From the NCBI RefSeq assembly GCF_000284015.1, contig NC_016943.1, positions 3,637,541 to 3,701,540 on the forward strand: a stretch of DNA of 64,000 bases, written 5' to 3'. The notes beneath the pieces were generated by a model that was given only the letters and a program-made list of their open reading frames with translations, searched no databases and was not told where the DNA came from. Numbering within the stretch: the first letter of the stretch is position 1; every line of letters starts with the position of its first letter. The DNA comes from Blastococcus saxobsidens DD2 (lineage in GTDB: Bacteria; Actinomycetota; Actinomycetes; Mycobacteriales; Geodermatophilaceae). This document shows, piece after piece, positions 37,236 to 46,818 of the stretch. The position numbers were made by a program, and so were the translations under genes.

Positions 37236-37313
37236 TGTGCGCGGCGATCGTCCCGCGCCTCCCGCAGGGCGGGCAGCGCCGCGACGTCGCGCCCGGCGCC
37301 GGCCGCGGACGGA

Positions 37314-37940
37314 TCACCGACCGATGCCGCGCCCGCGCGCCGCCGTCACCACGAGCTGCACGACCGTCTCGACCGGCAGCTCGGTGCTGTCCACCACCAG
37401 GTGGTAGTGGCCGGCCGCGGCGGGGTCGGCCCGGTAGAAGTGCCGCACGTAGGCCTCCCGCCCGCGGTCGGTCACCGCCATCTCCCGCGCCACCTCCTCG
37501 CGCGGTCGGCCCGACCGCGCCACCGCCGCCGACAGCCGGCGCTCCCGGGAGCCGTCGAGCCGCACGTGCAGCGCATCGGTCCGGCCGCGCAGGACCATCG
37601 CCGCGGCCCGCCCGAGCACGACGCCGCCGTCGCCCGCGGCGAGCTCGGCGAGCACCCGCTCGGTCTGCTCCCGGTAGGCCCGGGCGTCCGGCAGCGGCGC
37701 GCCCGGTACCACCCCGCCCACGGGGTCGGGCATGGTCCCGAGCGAGGCGACGAGCCGCCACAGCCCGCGGACGACGGTCTCGTCGTTGGCCTCGGCCTCG
37801 GCCACCGGCACACCCAGCCGGCCGGCCACCTGCGCCGGGATCGCCCGGTCGTGGAACGGCAGCCCCAGCTGCTCGGCGACGGCCGGGGCGATCTCCGCGC
37901 CCGCGGCACCGTAGGGGGCGGAGATGGTCACGATGCCCAC
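37314..37940 (-). CDS. Cytidylate-kinase-like family protein
   Basis: This 208-residue protein begins GIVTISAPYGAAGAEIAPAV and matches the cytidylate-kinase-like family, which resembles nucleotide kinases. The usual glycine-rich loop in these proteins is GSGG; here it is GAAG without a lysine. Later HVRLDGSRERRLSAAV and REAYVRHFYRAD fit the lid and base regions. The GTG at 37940 has AGGAG 5 bases upstream. Substrate unknown. It lies distal to a GNAT gene, overlapping it by 13 bases. Confidence 0.7.
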   Translation of the reverse strand: MGIVTISAPYGAAGAEIAPAVAEQLGLPFHDRAIPAQVAGRLGVPVAEAEANDETVVRGLWRLVASLGTMPDPVGGVVPGAPLPDARAYREQTERVLAELAAGDGGVVLGRAAAMVLRGRTDALHVRLDGSRERRLSAAVARSGRPREEVAREMAVTDRGREAYVRHFYRADPAAAGHYHLVVDSTELPVETVVQLVVTAARGRGIGR

Positions 37941-38458
37941 GTCGACTCCTCGCCGTGCGTCAGGGCTGCCAGCTCCTTGCCGAGGAACACGGCCTCCGGC
38001 GAGCACGCGTACACCCCGAACCCGGGGACGGGAACGTAGCCCAGGTCGGCGTAGAGAGCGACGGCCTCCGGCTGCCTCCGGCCGGTGTTGAGCACCACCG
38101 ACCGGTGCCCGGCACGTGCGGCGGAGCACTCGAGCTCGGCCATGATCGCCTGCGCGAGGCCGCGCCGGCGGAACCCAGCCGCCACGTAGACCCGCTTGAT
38201 CTCCACCCCGCCGGGTGGGTGGACCCGCCACGCGCCGCACCCCGCGGGCGCGCCGTCCAGCTCGGCGACGAGGAAGAGGCCCGCCGGCGGCCGGAACTCC
38301 GCCGGGTCGACGACGGCCTCGTCCCGGCCGCCGTACCGCGCCACGTACTCCTGCTGGACCGCCTCGACCAGGGTCCGCGCGAGCGGGTCGTCGTAGGGAA
38401 CGGCCCGCAGCCGGGCCACCGACCCGTCCGGCAGCACCCGCTCAGCCGAAGTGGACAT
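37928..38458 (-). CDS. GNAT-family N-acetyltransferase
   Basis: This 176-residue protein shows the GNAT core: beta strands around LFLVAELDGAPAGCGAWRVH, the acetyl-CoA loop RRRGLAQAIMAELE and the final VVLNTGRRQPEAVALYADLGY. The substrate is not readable. The ATG at 38458 is chosen and overlaps the thiL 3' end by 17 bases, so it is translated from the thiL transcript. Confidence 0.85.
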   Translation of the reverse strand: MSTSAERVLPDGSVARLRAVPYDDPLARTLVEAVQQEYVARYGGRDEAVVDPAEFRPPAGLFLVAELDGAPAGCGAWRVHPPGGVEIKRVYVAAGFRRRGLAQAIMAELECSAARAGHRSVVLNTGRRQPEAVALYADLGYVPVPGFGVYACSPEAVFLGKELAALTHGEESTWAS

Positions 38459-39482
38459 GGCCCCCCCGCTCCGCCCCGACGGCACGCAGCGCCTCCTCCG
38501 CGGCCTCGCCGTTCACCCGCACACCGGCCCCCCGCTTCCCGGGGCGCACGGTGCCGATGGGGACCCAGCCCTCCGGGAGGATGGCCTTGCGGGGGAAGGT
38601 CGCGAGCAGCGCGTGGTCCTCACCACCACTGAGCACCCACGCCATCGGGTCGACCCCGAGGGCCGAGCCCACCTGCTGCAGCGGCCCGACCGGTTCCAGG
38701 CAGGCCTGCTCCAGGGCGGCGCGGTCGAGGTCGATCAGCACGCCGCTGTCCCGGGCGAGATGTCCGGCGTCGGCCACCAGGCCGTCGCTCACGTCGCACA
38801 TCGCGGTGGCGCCCGCGTCGGCCGCCGCCGGACCCGCCGCGTAGGGCGGGGTCGGCCGGCGGTGCGCGGTCACGACGGCCAGCGGGCTGGCGAAACCGCG
38901 GCGCAGGACCGCGAGCCCGGCCGCCGACCAACCCAGCCGCCCGGCCAGCGCCACGACGTCGCCCGGCCGGGCCCCCGAGCGCAGCACCGGCGCCCGCCCG
39001 CCCAGGTCGCCGAGCGCGGTCACCGACAGCACGACACCGGCGCTGTCCGCCGCGGCGGCCACCGTGTCGCCACCGACCACCGCGGCACCCATCGGCGCGC
39101 ACTCGTCGGCCAGCCCGGTGGCGACCCCCTCCAGCCAGCTGGTGGGGGTGTCCGGTGGGCACGCCAGCCCCACGACCAGTGCCGTGGTGGTCGCGCCCAT
39201 CGCCGCGACGTCGGCCAGGTTCGCCGCCGCCGCCTTGTGCCCGACGTCCTCGGCCGACGACCAGTCCCGCCGGAAGTGCCGCCCCTCCACCAGCACGTCG
39301 GTGGTGACGACGACGCGCTGGTCCGGCGCCCGGAGCACGGCCGCATCGTCCCCGGGCCCCACCTCCGCGGCTGCCGCGGTCCCCGACCGGGCCAGCACCC
39401 GGGAGATGACGCCGAACTCGCCGACGACCCGGACGCTGTCGGCCGGATCACCGCGTGGGACCAGCGGGCGGGGTCGGCTCAT
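38442..39482 (-). CDS. thiL: Thiamine-monophosphate kinase ThiL
   Basis: ThiL makes thiamine diphosphate, the active cofactor, from thiamine phosphate. The 346-residue protein has the PurM-like fold with VGPGDDAAVL, TTDVLVEGRHFRRDW, GDTVAAAA-type GG(D/N) and MCDVSDGLVADAGHL. The ATG at 39482 is selected. It diverges from the Lrp-type regulatory domain. Confidence 0.94.
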   Translation of the reverse strand: MSRPRPLVPRGDPADSVRVVGEFGVISRVLARSGTAAAAEVGPGDDAAVLRAPDQRVVVTTDVLVEGRHFRRDWSSAEDVGHKAAAANLADVAAMGATTTALVVGLACPPDTPTSWLEGVATGLADECAPMGAAVVGGDTVAAAADSAGVVLSVTALGDLGGRAPVLRSGARPGDVVALAGRLGWSAAGLAVLRRGFASPLAVVTAHRRPTPPYAAGPAAADAGATAMCDVSDGLVADAGHLARDSGVLIDLDRAALEQACLEPVGPLQQVGSALGVDPMAWVLSGGEDHALLATFPRKAILPEGWVPIGTVRPGKRGAGVRVNGEAAEEALRAVGAERGGHVHFG

Positions 39483-39574
39483 CGGTGCTCTCCAGTTCCT
39501 GCGGTAGGTTGCCGACGAGTCCGCCAGCCGGCGGGGACGACGTCTCGGCACTGTTGCCGGAGGAAGGATCTCCC

Positions 39575-39808
39575 GTGGTCCACGCCTACATCCTCATCCA
39601 GACCGAGGTCGGCAAGGCCGCCCAGGTCGCCTCGACGATCAGCGAGATCAGCGGCGTCACCAAGGCCGAGGACGTCACCGGCCCGTACGACGTGATCGTC
39701 CGCGCCGAGGCGGAGACCGTGGACGACCTGGGTCGCCTGGTCGTCGCGCGCGTGCAGTCGGTCGACGGGATCACCCGCACCCTGACGTGCCCGGTCGTCA
39801 ACATCTGA
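39575..39808 (+). CDS. Stand-alone Lrp/AsnC ligand-binding (RAM) domain protein
   Basis: This 77-residue protein (VVHAYILIQTEVGKAAQVAST ... VDGITRTLTCPVVNI) is only the effector-binding domain of the Lrp/AsnC family, with no helix-turn-helix. Such proteins are frequent in actinobacteria and form octamers or decamers in related cases. It may bind an amino acid and modulate a partner; no partner is visible. The GTG at 39575 has an AGGAAGGA ribosome site. Confidence 0.88.
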   Translation: MVHAYILIQTEVGKAAQVASTISEISGVTKAEDVTGPYDVIVRAEAETVDDLGRLVVARVQSVDGITRTLTCPVVNI

Positions 39809-39819
39809 GCGGGTCCCCC

Positions 39820-40383
39820 GTGGACCCGCTCCGCCGGGCCGCGCTCCTGATCACGGCGATCACCGTGCCGGTGGTCATCGCGCTCATCGTGCTGGTCAAC
39901 GTGGTCGGCGACCGTGCCGAGGAGAGCTCGGCCGCCGGCCCGGCGGAGATCGACGGGGTCGCCCCCGTCCGGCCCGAGGACCTCCCGGTGCTGCCGCTGG
40001 ACACCCCGCCGGTCACCCCCGAGGCCGAGGCCTCGTGCCCGGCGCTCATGTCCGACCTGCCGCTGGAGCTGGCCGGCGAACCCTCCCGCCGGGTGCAGTC
40101 GGACACCCCGTACGTCTACGCCTGGGGTGACCCACCGGTGGTGCTGACCTGCGGCGTCGAGCGCCCCGCCGGCTGGACGGTCGGGGCCTCGGCCATCCAG
40201 ATCAACGGCGTGCAGTGGCACGTGGACACCAGCGATCCGGACACCACGGTGTGGACGGCGGTCGACCGGCCGGTCTACGTGGAGGTGCGGCTCCCGGCCG
40301 ACGTCGACAGCGCTCCGGTCACCGCCCTCACCATCCCGCTCGCCGAGGCGCTCCCCTACCAGGAGCCACGCCCCGCCCCCTGA
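39820..40383 (+). CDS. DUF3515 family membrane-anchored protein
   Basis: This 187-residue protein has an N-terminal membrane helix (ALLITAITVPVVIALIVLVNVV) and an external domain with cysteines (ASCPALMSDLPLELAGEPSR, LTCGVERPAGW). It matches DUF3515, commonly encoded beside thiL or ddl in actinobacteria. No function is known. The start is a GTG 11 bases after the RAM gene. Confidence 0.85.
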   Translation: MDPLRRAALLITAITVPVVIALIVLVNVVGDRAEESSAAGPAEIDGVAPVRPEDLPVLPLDTPPVTPEAEASCPALMSDLPLELAGEPSRRVQSDTPYVYAWGDPPVVLTCGVERPAGWTVGASAIQINGVQWHVDTSDPDTTVWTAVDRPVYVEVRLPADVDSAPVTALTIPLAEALPYQEPRPAP

Positions 40384-40418
40384 GCGCCGCACCCGGCCGT
40401 TCCCTGCCCGACCGGGGG

Positions 40419-41108
40419 TCATGCCGGGGGCAGCAGTGCCAGCTGCGTGTCCAGCACGGCGCCGACCTCCCGGACGGCGTCGTCGGCCGTCTCGGCCACG
40501 GCCGTGACCGACACGCTGAAGACGCCGTGCCAGCACCACGCGAATGCGGCGGGATCGGTGAGGCCGGCCTGCGGCACGGGAGCGTCCACCGTGAGCAGCC
40601 GGCAGTTCCCGGGCAGCTCCGGCGGGTCCTCGCTCAGCGTGCCGCCGTAGAGCTCGGCATCGTTGCGCGCCAGGTCCTCGGCGTAGGCCCGCGCCCCGGA
40701 CCGTTGCTGGAACTGGTCGACGAAGAGCCCCGTCATCGGGCCGGACTCCCGGCCCCAGAAGCGTTCCCAGCCGAACCGGTAGCCGTAGCTCGCGAGCACG
40801 GCCCGCTCGCGCGCCGGATCGGGGGCGTAGCCGGCGACGTCCTCCAGCCGCTTGGCCCCTGCCGGCGGCTCCACCTCGTCATCGGGCAGCCGCGGCAGCC
40901 CCGAGGGCACCACGGCCACCAGCAGCTGCTCGAGCTCGGCCGGGGTGGTCGGCCGGTCCGACGGTGCGGCGGCCGTCGGCACGCCGTCGACCGTGCGTCC
41001 GCAGCCGGGCACGAGGGACACGGCGGCGAGGAGCACCGGGACGAGGACAGCGAGCCGGGAGGGTGCGGCGGGCGCGCCCCCGCGGGAGGCCGGCCGCCAC
41101 GGGGTCAC
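40419..41108 (-). CDS. Predicted lipoprotein of unknown function
   Basis: This 229-residue protein has a signal peptide with hydrophobic stretch [17 protein letters not shown] and a lipid-attachment cysteine at C36 (LVPGC; the -2 proline is unusual). The rest carries [20 protein letters not shown] and [17 protein letters not shown] but no catalytic motif. The GTG at 41108 overlaps the ddl stop as GTGA, so it is probably translated with ddl. I found no family I recognise. Confidence 0.6.
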   Translation of the reverse strand: MTPWRPASRGGAPAAPSRLAVLVPVLLAAVSLVPGCGRTVDGVPTAAAPSDRPTTPAELEQLLVAVVPSGLPRLPDDEVEPPAGAKRLEDVAGYAPDPARERAVLASYGYRFGWERFWGRESGPMTGLFVDQFQQRSGARAYAEDLARNDAELYGGTLSEDPPELPGNCRLLTVDAPVPQAGLTDPAAFAWCWHGVFSVSVTAVAETADDAVREVGAVLDTQLALLPPA

Positions 41109-42241
41109 CGGCCCGGGCGGGCGCCGTCGGCCAGCGCCCCCGCCACCAGCCGGTCCACCAGCTCGGCGAAGTCCACGCCGGTGGCCGCCCACATGCGGGC
41201 GAACATCGAGATCGGGGTGAACCCGGGCATGGTGTTCACCTCGTTGATCACCAGCCGGTCCTCGCCGTCCGGACCCGTCCCGAGGAAGAAGTCGACCCGG
41301 GCCAGGCCACGGCAGTCCAGCGCCAGGTAGGCCCGCCGGGCGGCGTCCTGCACGGCGGCCATCCGGTCGGCCGAGAGGTCGGCGGGGATGTCGAACTCGG
41401 CGGCGTCGTCGAGGTACTTCGCGGCGAAGTCGTACCAGTCGACGCCGGGGCGCAACCGGATCTCGGCGGGCAGGCTCGCCTCGGGGAGCCCCGACCCTCG
41501 TGCGGCCAGCACACCGCACTCGACCTCCCGGCCGGGGATCGCCGCCTCGACGATCACCTTCGGATCGACCGCGGCGGCCTCGGCGACCGCGGCGGGGAAC
41601 TGCGCCCAGTCGGTGACCTTCGTGATGCCGATGCTGGACCCGGCCCGGGCCGGCTTGACGAAGACCGGCAGGCCGAGCCGCTCGCGCGCGGCCTCGTCGA
41701 GGACGGTGGGATCGGCGCAGACCGCCCCGTGCGCGTCCCGGAGGACGACGTGCGGCCCCTGGGGCAGGCCGGCGGCGGCCAGCAGCTTCTTGGTGAACTC
41801 CTTGTCCATCGACGCGGCGCTGGCGAACACGCCCGACCCCACGTAGGGCAGGCCGGTCATCTCCAGCAGCCCCTGGACGGTGCCGTCCTCGCCGAAGGCG
41901 CCGTGCAGGACCGGGAAGACCACGTCGACCTCGGTGAGCACCCGCCCGACGGCCGCACCGGCCTCCAGCACGGCCAGCCCCCGGGCCTCCGGGTCGCCGA
42001 CCAGGGAGACCGCCGTGCCCCCGGTGACCTCGGGGAGGCCGCCGTCGGTGATGGTGAGCTGCTGGCCGGGGTCGGGCAGCACCCAGCGGCCGTCCCGCGC
42101 GATGCCCACCGGGACGACCTCGTACCGCTCGGGGTCCAGCGCGGCCATCACGCTGCCGGCCGACACGCAGGAGATCGCGTGCTCCTCGCTGCGCCCGCCG
42201 AAGACGACCGCCACACGCACCTTGCCCGCCTGTCCGCTCAT
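41105..42241 (-). CDS. ddl: D-alanine--D-alanine ligase
   Basis: Ddl joins two D-alanines for peptidoglycan. The 378-residue ATP-grasp protein has [20 protein letters not shown] at its start, [20 protein letters not shown], the ATP-binding [17 protein letters not shown] and the Mg-binding [16 protein letters not shown]. The ATG at 42241 is selected. It diverges from the phosphatidylcholine-synthase-like gene. Confidence 0.95.
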   Translation of the reverse strand: MSGQAGKVRVAVVFGGRSEEHAISCVSAGSVMAALDPERYEVVPVGIARDGRWVLPDPGQQLTITDGGLPEVTGGTAVSLVGDPEARGLAVLEAGAAVGRVLTEVDVVFPVLHGAFGEDGTVQGLLEMTGLPYVGSGVFASAASMDKEFTKKLLAAAGLPQGPHVVLRDAHGAVCADPTVLDEAARERLGLPVFVKPARAGSSIGITKVTDWAQFPAAVAEAAAVDPKVIVEAAIPGREVECGVLAARGSGLPEASLPAEIRLRPGVDWYDFAAKYLDDAAEFDIPADLSADRMAAVQDAARRAYLALDCRGLARVDFFLGTGPDGEDRLVINEVNTMPGFTPISMFARMWAATGVDFAELVDRLVAGALADGARPGR

Positions 42242-42338
42242 TGCCGCGACCCTAACCGAGGGCTCCTGCACCGCCCTGGCGCGACGTCGGCACACCCGTC
42301 ACCCCACCTCCCACTCCGCGGTGTGGCAGCCTCGTCGC

Positions 42339-43127
42339 GTGCACGAGAACGCGGCCGGCACGGCGGCCACCACCGACGCGGACGCGGGGTTCTCCCGTCG
42401 GCTGCGGCTGGCCGGTGCCGCGGTGCACCTCTACACCGCCAGCGGATCGGTGCTCGGGCTGCTCATGGTGCTGGCGGCGATCGAGGGCGACGTGGTCACC
42501 GCGCTGTGGCTCGTACTGGCCACGCTGGTCATCGACGGGACCGACGGCATGCTGGCCCGCCGCACCAGGGTCAAGCAGACGATCCCCTGGTTCGACGGCG
42601 CCCGCATGGACGACATCGTCGACTACCTGACCTACGTGTTCGCGCCCGTGGTCCTGCTCTGGACGACCGACCGGCTGCCCGGCGGCCCCCTGGGCTGGGT
42701 GGTGGCCGCGCTGCCGCTGCTCGCCTCGTGCTACCAGTTCTGCCGGACCGACGCGAAGACCGAGGACCACTACTTCCTCGGGTTCCCGAGCTACTGGAAC
42801 GTGGTCGCGTTCTACCTGATCGTGCTGGACGTCGGGACCACCGGCGCCGCCGTGACGCTGGTCGTCCTGACCGTGCTGGTGTTCGTGCCGGTCAAGTACG
42901 TCTACCCGTCCCGCACCCGGACGCTGCGCAGCCTCAACCTGGCGCTCGCCGCCGTCTGGCTGGTCTCCTACGCGGTCCTGCTGGTCCAGTACCCGGATCC
43001 GCATCCCGTGGTCGTCGTCCTGAGCCTGGGCTACCTCGGCTACTACGCCGCCGTGAGCGTGTGGCTCACGGTGGCCGGCGCCCGCCGCCGGGCCGGGTCA
43101 GCCCAGAGCGTCGAGCGCGCCGGCTAG
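42339..43127 (+). CDS. pcs: CDP-alcohol phosphatidyltransferase, phosphatidylcholine synthase-like
   Basis: This 262-residue membrane protein has the CDP-alcohol phosphatidyltransferase signature as D69-G70-x2-A73-R74 ... G87-x3-D91-x3-D95. The spacing between R74 and G87 is 12 residues, longer than the canonical 8 and as in phosphatidylcholine synthases, followed by DYLTYVFAP. Pcs condenses CDP-diacylglycerol with choline. About six to eight membrane segments are seen. The call fits the phosphatidylcholine reported in Geodermatophilaceae lipids; a PI or PGP synthase is the alternative. The gene overlaps the convergent cystathionine lyase-like gene by 30 bases. Confidence 0.75.
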   Translation: MHENAAGTAATTDADAGFSRRLRLAGAAVHLYTASGSVLGLLMVLAAIEGDVVTALWLVLATLVIDGTDGMLARRTRVKQTIPWFDGARMDDIVDYLTYVFAPVVLLWTTDRLPGGPLGWVVAALPLLASCYQFCRTDAKTEDHYFLGFPSYWNVVAFYLIVLDVGTTGAAVTLVVLTVLVFVPVKYVYPSRTRTLRSLNLALAAVWLVSYAVLLVQYPDPHPVVVVLSLGYLGYYAAVSVWLTVAGARRRAGSAQSVERAG

Positions 43128-44252
43128 GTCGGCGACCAGGTCGGCGGTGTCCTCGATGCCGCACGAGAACCGGACGAATCCGGCCGGCACGTCGTCGCCA
43201 CCCCATTGCGCCCGCCGGTCGACGGTGCTGTGCACCCCGCCGAAGCTGGTCGCCGCCGCCCACAGCCGGCTGGCGCCCAGCAGCCCGGAGACGGCCACCT
43301 CGTCGGCCAGCTCCGCCGACACGACTCCGTTGGGCCGCAGCATCTGCACCGACGCCAGTGCGAACGACGGGTCACCGGCGCGCCACGGCCAGCGCAGGTT
43401 CGTGACGGCGGGATGCCCGGCGAGCACCTCCACGACGGCCGCGGCGTTGGCCGCCTGGCGGGCCAACCGCAGGTCCAGCGTGCTCATCGACCGGTGGCCC
43501 AGCCACGCCTCGAACGGGCCCGGCGTGCTGCCGGTGCGGTCGCGGAAGCCCTTCAGCTGCGCGTACAGGTCGTCGTCGGTCACGGTCACGTGCCCCAGCA
43601 GCACGTCGCTGTGCCCGGTCAGCGCCTTGGTGTCGCTGCCCACCGTGAGGTCGGCGCCGAGGGCGAGCGGCCGCTGTCCCAGGGGCGTCGCCGTGGTGTT
43701 GTCGACGGCGACCAGCGCACCGGCCGCGTGGGCCGCGTCGGCGACCGCGGCGATGTCGCAGACGTCGAGCTGCGGGTTGCTCGGCGTCTCCAGCAGGACC
43801 AGGCGCGCGCCGGCCAGGCCGCCCTCGGCGGCGACCCGCCCGATCTCCGGAGTGGGCACGTACCGGACGTCGATGCCGAACCGGGCCAGCTCCTCGGCGG
43901 CCAGCAACCGGGTCGTGTAGTAGCCGTCCGACGGCAGCACGATCCGGTCCCCGCTACGGGCGCAGGCGAGGACGGCGGCGGTCAGCGCCGCCATCCCCGT
44001 GGCGAAGGACAGGCACCGGCCGCCGTCCAGCGCACCGACGGCGTCCTCGAAGTGCCGGAACGTCGGGTGCTCTGTCCGGGCGTAGGCGTCCACCCCGCCG
44101 GCCCGCGGCGGCTGGTCGCCGAGGTGGAACGGTGCGGCGAACACCGGCGACGGCCGCAGCGGCGCCCCCGGCACCGCCGGGTCCTCACCGGCCCGGACGG
44201 CCCGCGTCCCGTCGCCGTAACCGGCCAGCTCGCCACTCACTGCACCCCTCAT
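43098..44252 (-). CDS. Cystathionine gamma-lyase-like PLP enzyme
   Basis: This 384-residue protein has the Cys/Met metabolism PLP-enzyme pattern: [44 protein letters not shown] with D184, and the Schiff-base lysine K209 in [12 protein letters not shown]. The exact reaction (lyase or synthase) cannot be fixed from the sequence. The ATG at 44252 overlaps the gpsA stop as ATGA. Confidence 0.85.
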   Translation of the reverse strand: MRGAVSGELAGYGDGTRAVRAGEDPAVPGAPLRPSPVFAAPFHLGDQPPRAGGVDAYARTEHPTFRHFEDAVGALDGGRCLSFATGMAALTAAVLACARSGDRIVLPSDGYYTTRLLAAEELARFGIDVRYVPTPEIGRVAAEGGLAGARLVLLETPSNPQLDVCDIAAVADAAHAAGALVAVDNTTATPLGQRPLALGADLTVGSDTKALTGHSDVLLGHVTVTDDDLYAQLKGFRDRTGSTPGPFEAWLGHRSMSTLDLRLARQAANAAAVVEVLAGHPAVTNLRWPWRAGDPSFALASVQMLRPNGVVSAELADEVAVSGLLGASRLWAAATSFGGVHSTVDRRAQWGGDDVPAGFVRFSCGIEDTADLVADLAGALDALG

Positions 44253-45244
44253 TCCGGCTTCGCCTCCCGCGACATGATCTCCCGCACCATCCGGCCCGGG
44301 GCCTCCCCCTCGTGGCACACCCGCACGACCGCCTCGGTGATCGGCACGTCGATGCCGTGCGCCCGGGCCAGGTCGAGCACCGACCGGCAGCTCTTCACCC
44401 CCTCGGCGGTCTGCCGGGTGCTCTGCTGCACCTCCTCGACCGTCATCCCGCGGCCGAGCTTCTCGCCGAAGGTGCGGTTGCGGGACAGCGGCGAGCTGCA
44501 GGTGGCCACCAGGTCGCCGAGCCCGGCCAGGCCGGCGAACGTGGTCAGCTCCGCGCCCAGCGCCAGGCCCAGGCGCGCGGTCTCGGCCAGGCCCCGGGTC
44601 ATCAGCGACGCCCGGGTGTTGTCCCCGAACCCGAGCCCCTCGGCGATGCCGCAGGCCAGCGCGATGACGTTCTTCACGGCGCCGCCGAGCTCGCAGCCGA
44701 CCACGTCGGGATTGGTGTAGGGCCGGAAGTAGCGGGTGTGGCAGGCGGCCTGGAGCACGGCCGCGCGGTCGGCATCGGAGCACGCGATGACCGTGGCGGC
44801 CGGCTGCTCCTCGGCGATCTCCCGCGCCAGGTTCGGCCCGCTCAGCGCCGCCACCCGCTCCGGCCCGGCCCCGGTCACCTCGCAGATGACCTCGCTCATG
44901 CGCTTCGTGCTGCCGAGCTCGATGCCCTTCATCAGCGACAGCAGCGTCGCGTCCGGCGGCAGCAGGTCGCGCCAGGAGGCCAGGTTGTCCCGCAGCGACT
45001 GCGACGGGACCGCCAGCACCACGACCTGGGCGTCCAGCAGCGCCTCACCCGGGTCGGCGGTCGCCCGCAGCCGCTCCGGCAGCCGGACACCGGGCAGGTA
45101 GTCCCGGTTCTCGCCGTCCTCGGTGATCGCCTTGGCCAGCTCCGCCCGCCGCGCGTGGAGGACGACCTCGCAGCCGGCGTCGGCGAGGACCTTGGCGAAC
45201 GTCGTCCCCCAGGAGCCGGCACCGAGCACCGCGGCCCGCGTCAC
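44249..45244 (-). CDS. gpsA: Glycerol-3-phosphate dehydrogenase [NAD(P)+]
   Basis: GpsA provides sn-glycerol-3-phosphate for phospholipids. The 331-residue protein starts with [21 protein letters not shown] (Rossmann fold) and has [23 protein letters not shown], and the catalytic lysine in [25 protein letters not shown]. The GTG at 45244 overlaps the plsC stop by four bases, a plsC-gpsA unit for early lipid synthesis. Confidence 0.96.
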   Translation of the reverse strand: MTRAAVLGAGSWGTTFAKVLADAGCEVVLHARRAELAKAITEDGENRDYLPGVRLPERLRATADPGEALLDAQVVVLAVPSQSLRDNLASWRDLLPPDATLLSLMKGIELGSTKRMSEVICEVTGAGPERVAALSGPNLAREIAEEQPAATVIACSDADRAAVLQAACHTRYFRPYTNPDVVGCELGGAVKNVIALACGIAEGLGFGDNTRASLMTRGLAETARLGLALGAELTTFAGLAGLGDLVATCSSPLSRNRTFGEKLGRGMTVEEVQQSTRQTAEGVKSCRSVLDLARAHGIDVPITEAVVRVCHEGEAPGRMVREIMSREAKPE

Positions 45245-46056
45245 GCCGCGCTCCCCGGGACGCCGTGGGGACGGTCCTGCCCGGGCCCCGGGTGGAACGT
45301 CGCCGGCGCCGGTTCGCCCCGCAGCTCGGCCAGCTGGTCGCGCACCCTCGACATCATCAGGTCCGTCACCTCCCGCAACAGCTCACCGTCCAGCGGGCGG
45401 CCCGCCCGCACCTCTGCCCGGCGGGCGGAGAGGTCGATCGGCTCACCGACGAGGTGGTCGGTGGGCGTGCGTACCCGCAGGTGCAGCTTCTCGGCGTGGT
45501 AGTCGTGCACCCGCTGCGGCCCCCACTGCGCCACCGGGAGGACGACGGCGTCGGTGGTCAGGGCGAGGTGCGCGGCGCCGGTCCGGGCCCGCATGGGCCA
45601 CCAGCCGGGATCGCGGGTGACCGAGCCCTCGGGGTAGATGACCACGAGGCCGCCGGCCCGCAGGTCCTCCTCGGCGGCGTCCAGGGACCCCCGGGCGGCA
45701 CTGGAGTACCGCGCCACCGGGATCTGGCCCGCCGACCGCAGGATCGTCCCGGCCGGCCCGCGGAAGACCGCCTCCTTGGCCAGGAAGTGCGGGATGCGGC
45801 CGTGGTCGAAGACCAGCCGGGCGCAGGCCAGCGGGTCGAGCACCGACACGTGGTTGACCACCAGGAGCACCGGCCCGCGCACCGGGATGCGTTCACCGTG
45901 CCGGTACCGCAGCCGGAACAGCAGCGCGGACACCGGGTAGATCACCAGGATGCACAGCCACAGGGCGGAGGAGATGGGCCCGCGGGTGGCCCACCTGCCC
46001 GGGCGGCGGCCACCGGGCCGGCCCGCACGCGAGCCACGCGAGAACATCTGCGGCAT
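45241..46056 (-). CDS. plsC: 1-acylglycerol-3-phosphate acyltransferase (PlsC-like)
   Basis: This 271-residue protein has the acyltransferase motifs NHVSVLD (H and D of NHxxxxD) and YPEGSVTRD (EGS). A helix ([19 protein letters not shown]) precedes them. It probably acylates lysophosphatidate or another lysolipid. The C-terminal region is basic and ends in PRPH-like proline and glycine residues. The ATG at 46056 is chosen. It diverges from fbiD. Confidence 0.9.
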   Translation of the reverse strand: MPQMFSRGSRAGRPGGRRPGRWATRGPISSALWLCILVIYPVSALLFRLRYRHGERIPVRGPVLLVVNHVSVLDPLACARLVFDHGRIPHFLAKEAVFRGPAGTILRSAGQIPVARYSSAARGSLDAAEEDLRAGGLVVIYPEGSVTRDPGWWPMRARTGAAHLALTTDAVVLPVAQWGPQRVHDYHAEKLHLRVRTPTDHLVGEPIDLSARRAEVRAGRPLDGELLREVTDLMMSRVRDQLAELRGEPAPATFHPGPGQDRPHGVPGSAA

Positions 46057-46170
46057 CGGCCGGCCTCCCCTCTCCTGCGAGCCAGCCCATGATCGACCCG
46101 TCCCGCTGCTCCCGGTGCACCGGGTCCCGGCCGGCCGGGCCTCCGGCACCGGTGTGCTCACATTGTCGCC

Positions 46171-46818
46171 GTGTCCAGCTGGTCGGTCGTGGTCCCGGCG
46201 AAGCGGCTCGCCGTGGCGAAGACGCGGCTGCAGCCGCTCACCGGCGCTCCCGGCGGGGACCACGGCGCCCTGGTGCTCGCCCTGCTCGGCGACACGGTCG
46301 CGGCCGCGCTGGCCTGCCCACGGGTGGGTTCGGTCGTCGTCGTCACCGACGAGCCGGCGGCCGCCGACCTGGTGCAGGGCCTCGGCGCGCGCCCCGTTCC
46401 CGACCGGCCCGACCGCGGGTTGAACCCGGCGCTCGAGCACGGCGCCGGGCTGGCCGACGGCCCCGCCGTGGCGGCGCTCTCCTCCGACCTGCCCGCCCTG
46501 CGGCCGGACGAGCTCGCCGCGGCCCTGACGGCCGCGGAGGCCTCGCCCCGCTGCTTCGTCGCCGACCGGCAGGGCACCGGGACCACCCTGCTCACCGCCG
46601 TCGGCACCGCGCTGCGCCCCCGGTTCGGCCGCGGCTCGGCGCGGGAGCACCGGAGCGGCGGCGCGGTGCCGTTGACGGGCGCCTGGCCGGGGCTGCTGCG
46701 CGACGTCGACACCCCCGCCGACCTGCGGGCGGCCCTGGAACTGGGCGTCGGACCCAGGACCACCGCGCTGGTGCGGCGGTCGCCGACTCTCGCCCTCGCC
46801 CTGGGTGCGGCACGATGA
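46171..46818 (+). CDS. fbiD: Phosphoenolpyruvate guanylyltransferase (F420 biosynthesis)
   Basis: FbiD (CofC family) activates phosphoenolpyruvate or 2-phospholactate with GTP, the first committed step of the F420 side chain. The 215-residue protein begins [20 protein letters not shown], and [16 protein letters not shown] and [15 protein letters not shown] fit this nucleotidyltransferase family. The other F420 genes are not in the window. It overlaps ppk1 by about 14 bases or sits 4 bases before it, depending on the ppk1 start. Confidence 0.9.
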   Translation: MSSWSVVVPAKRLAVAKTRLQPLTGAPGGDHGALVLALLGDTVAAALACPRVGSVVVVTDEPAAADLVQGLGARPVPDRPDRGLNPALEHGAGLADGPAVAALSSDLPALRPDELAAALTAAEASPRCFVADRQGTGTTLLTAVGTALRPRFGRGSAREHRSGGAVPLTGAWPGLLRDVDTPADLRAALELGVGPRTTALVRRSPTLALALGAAR

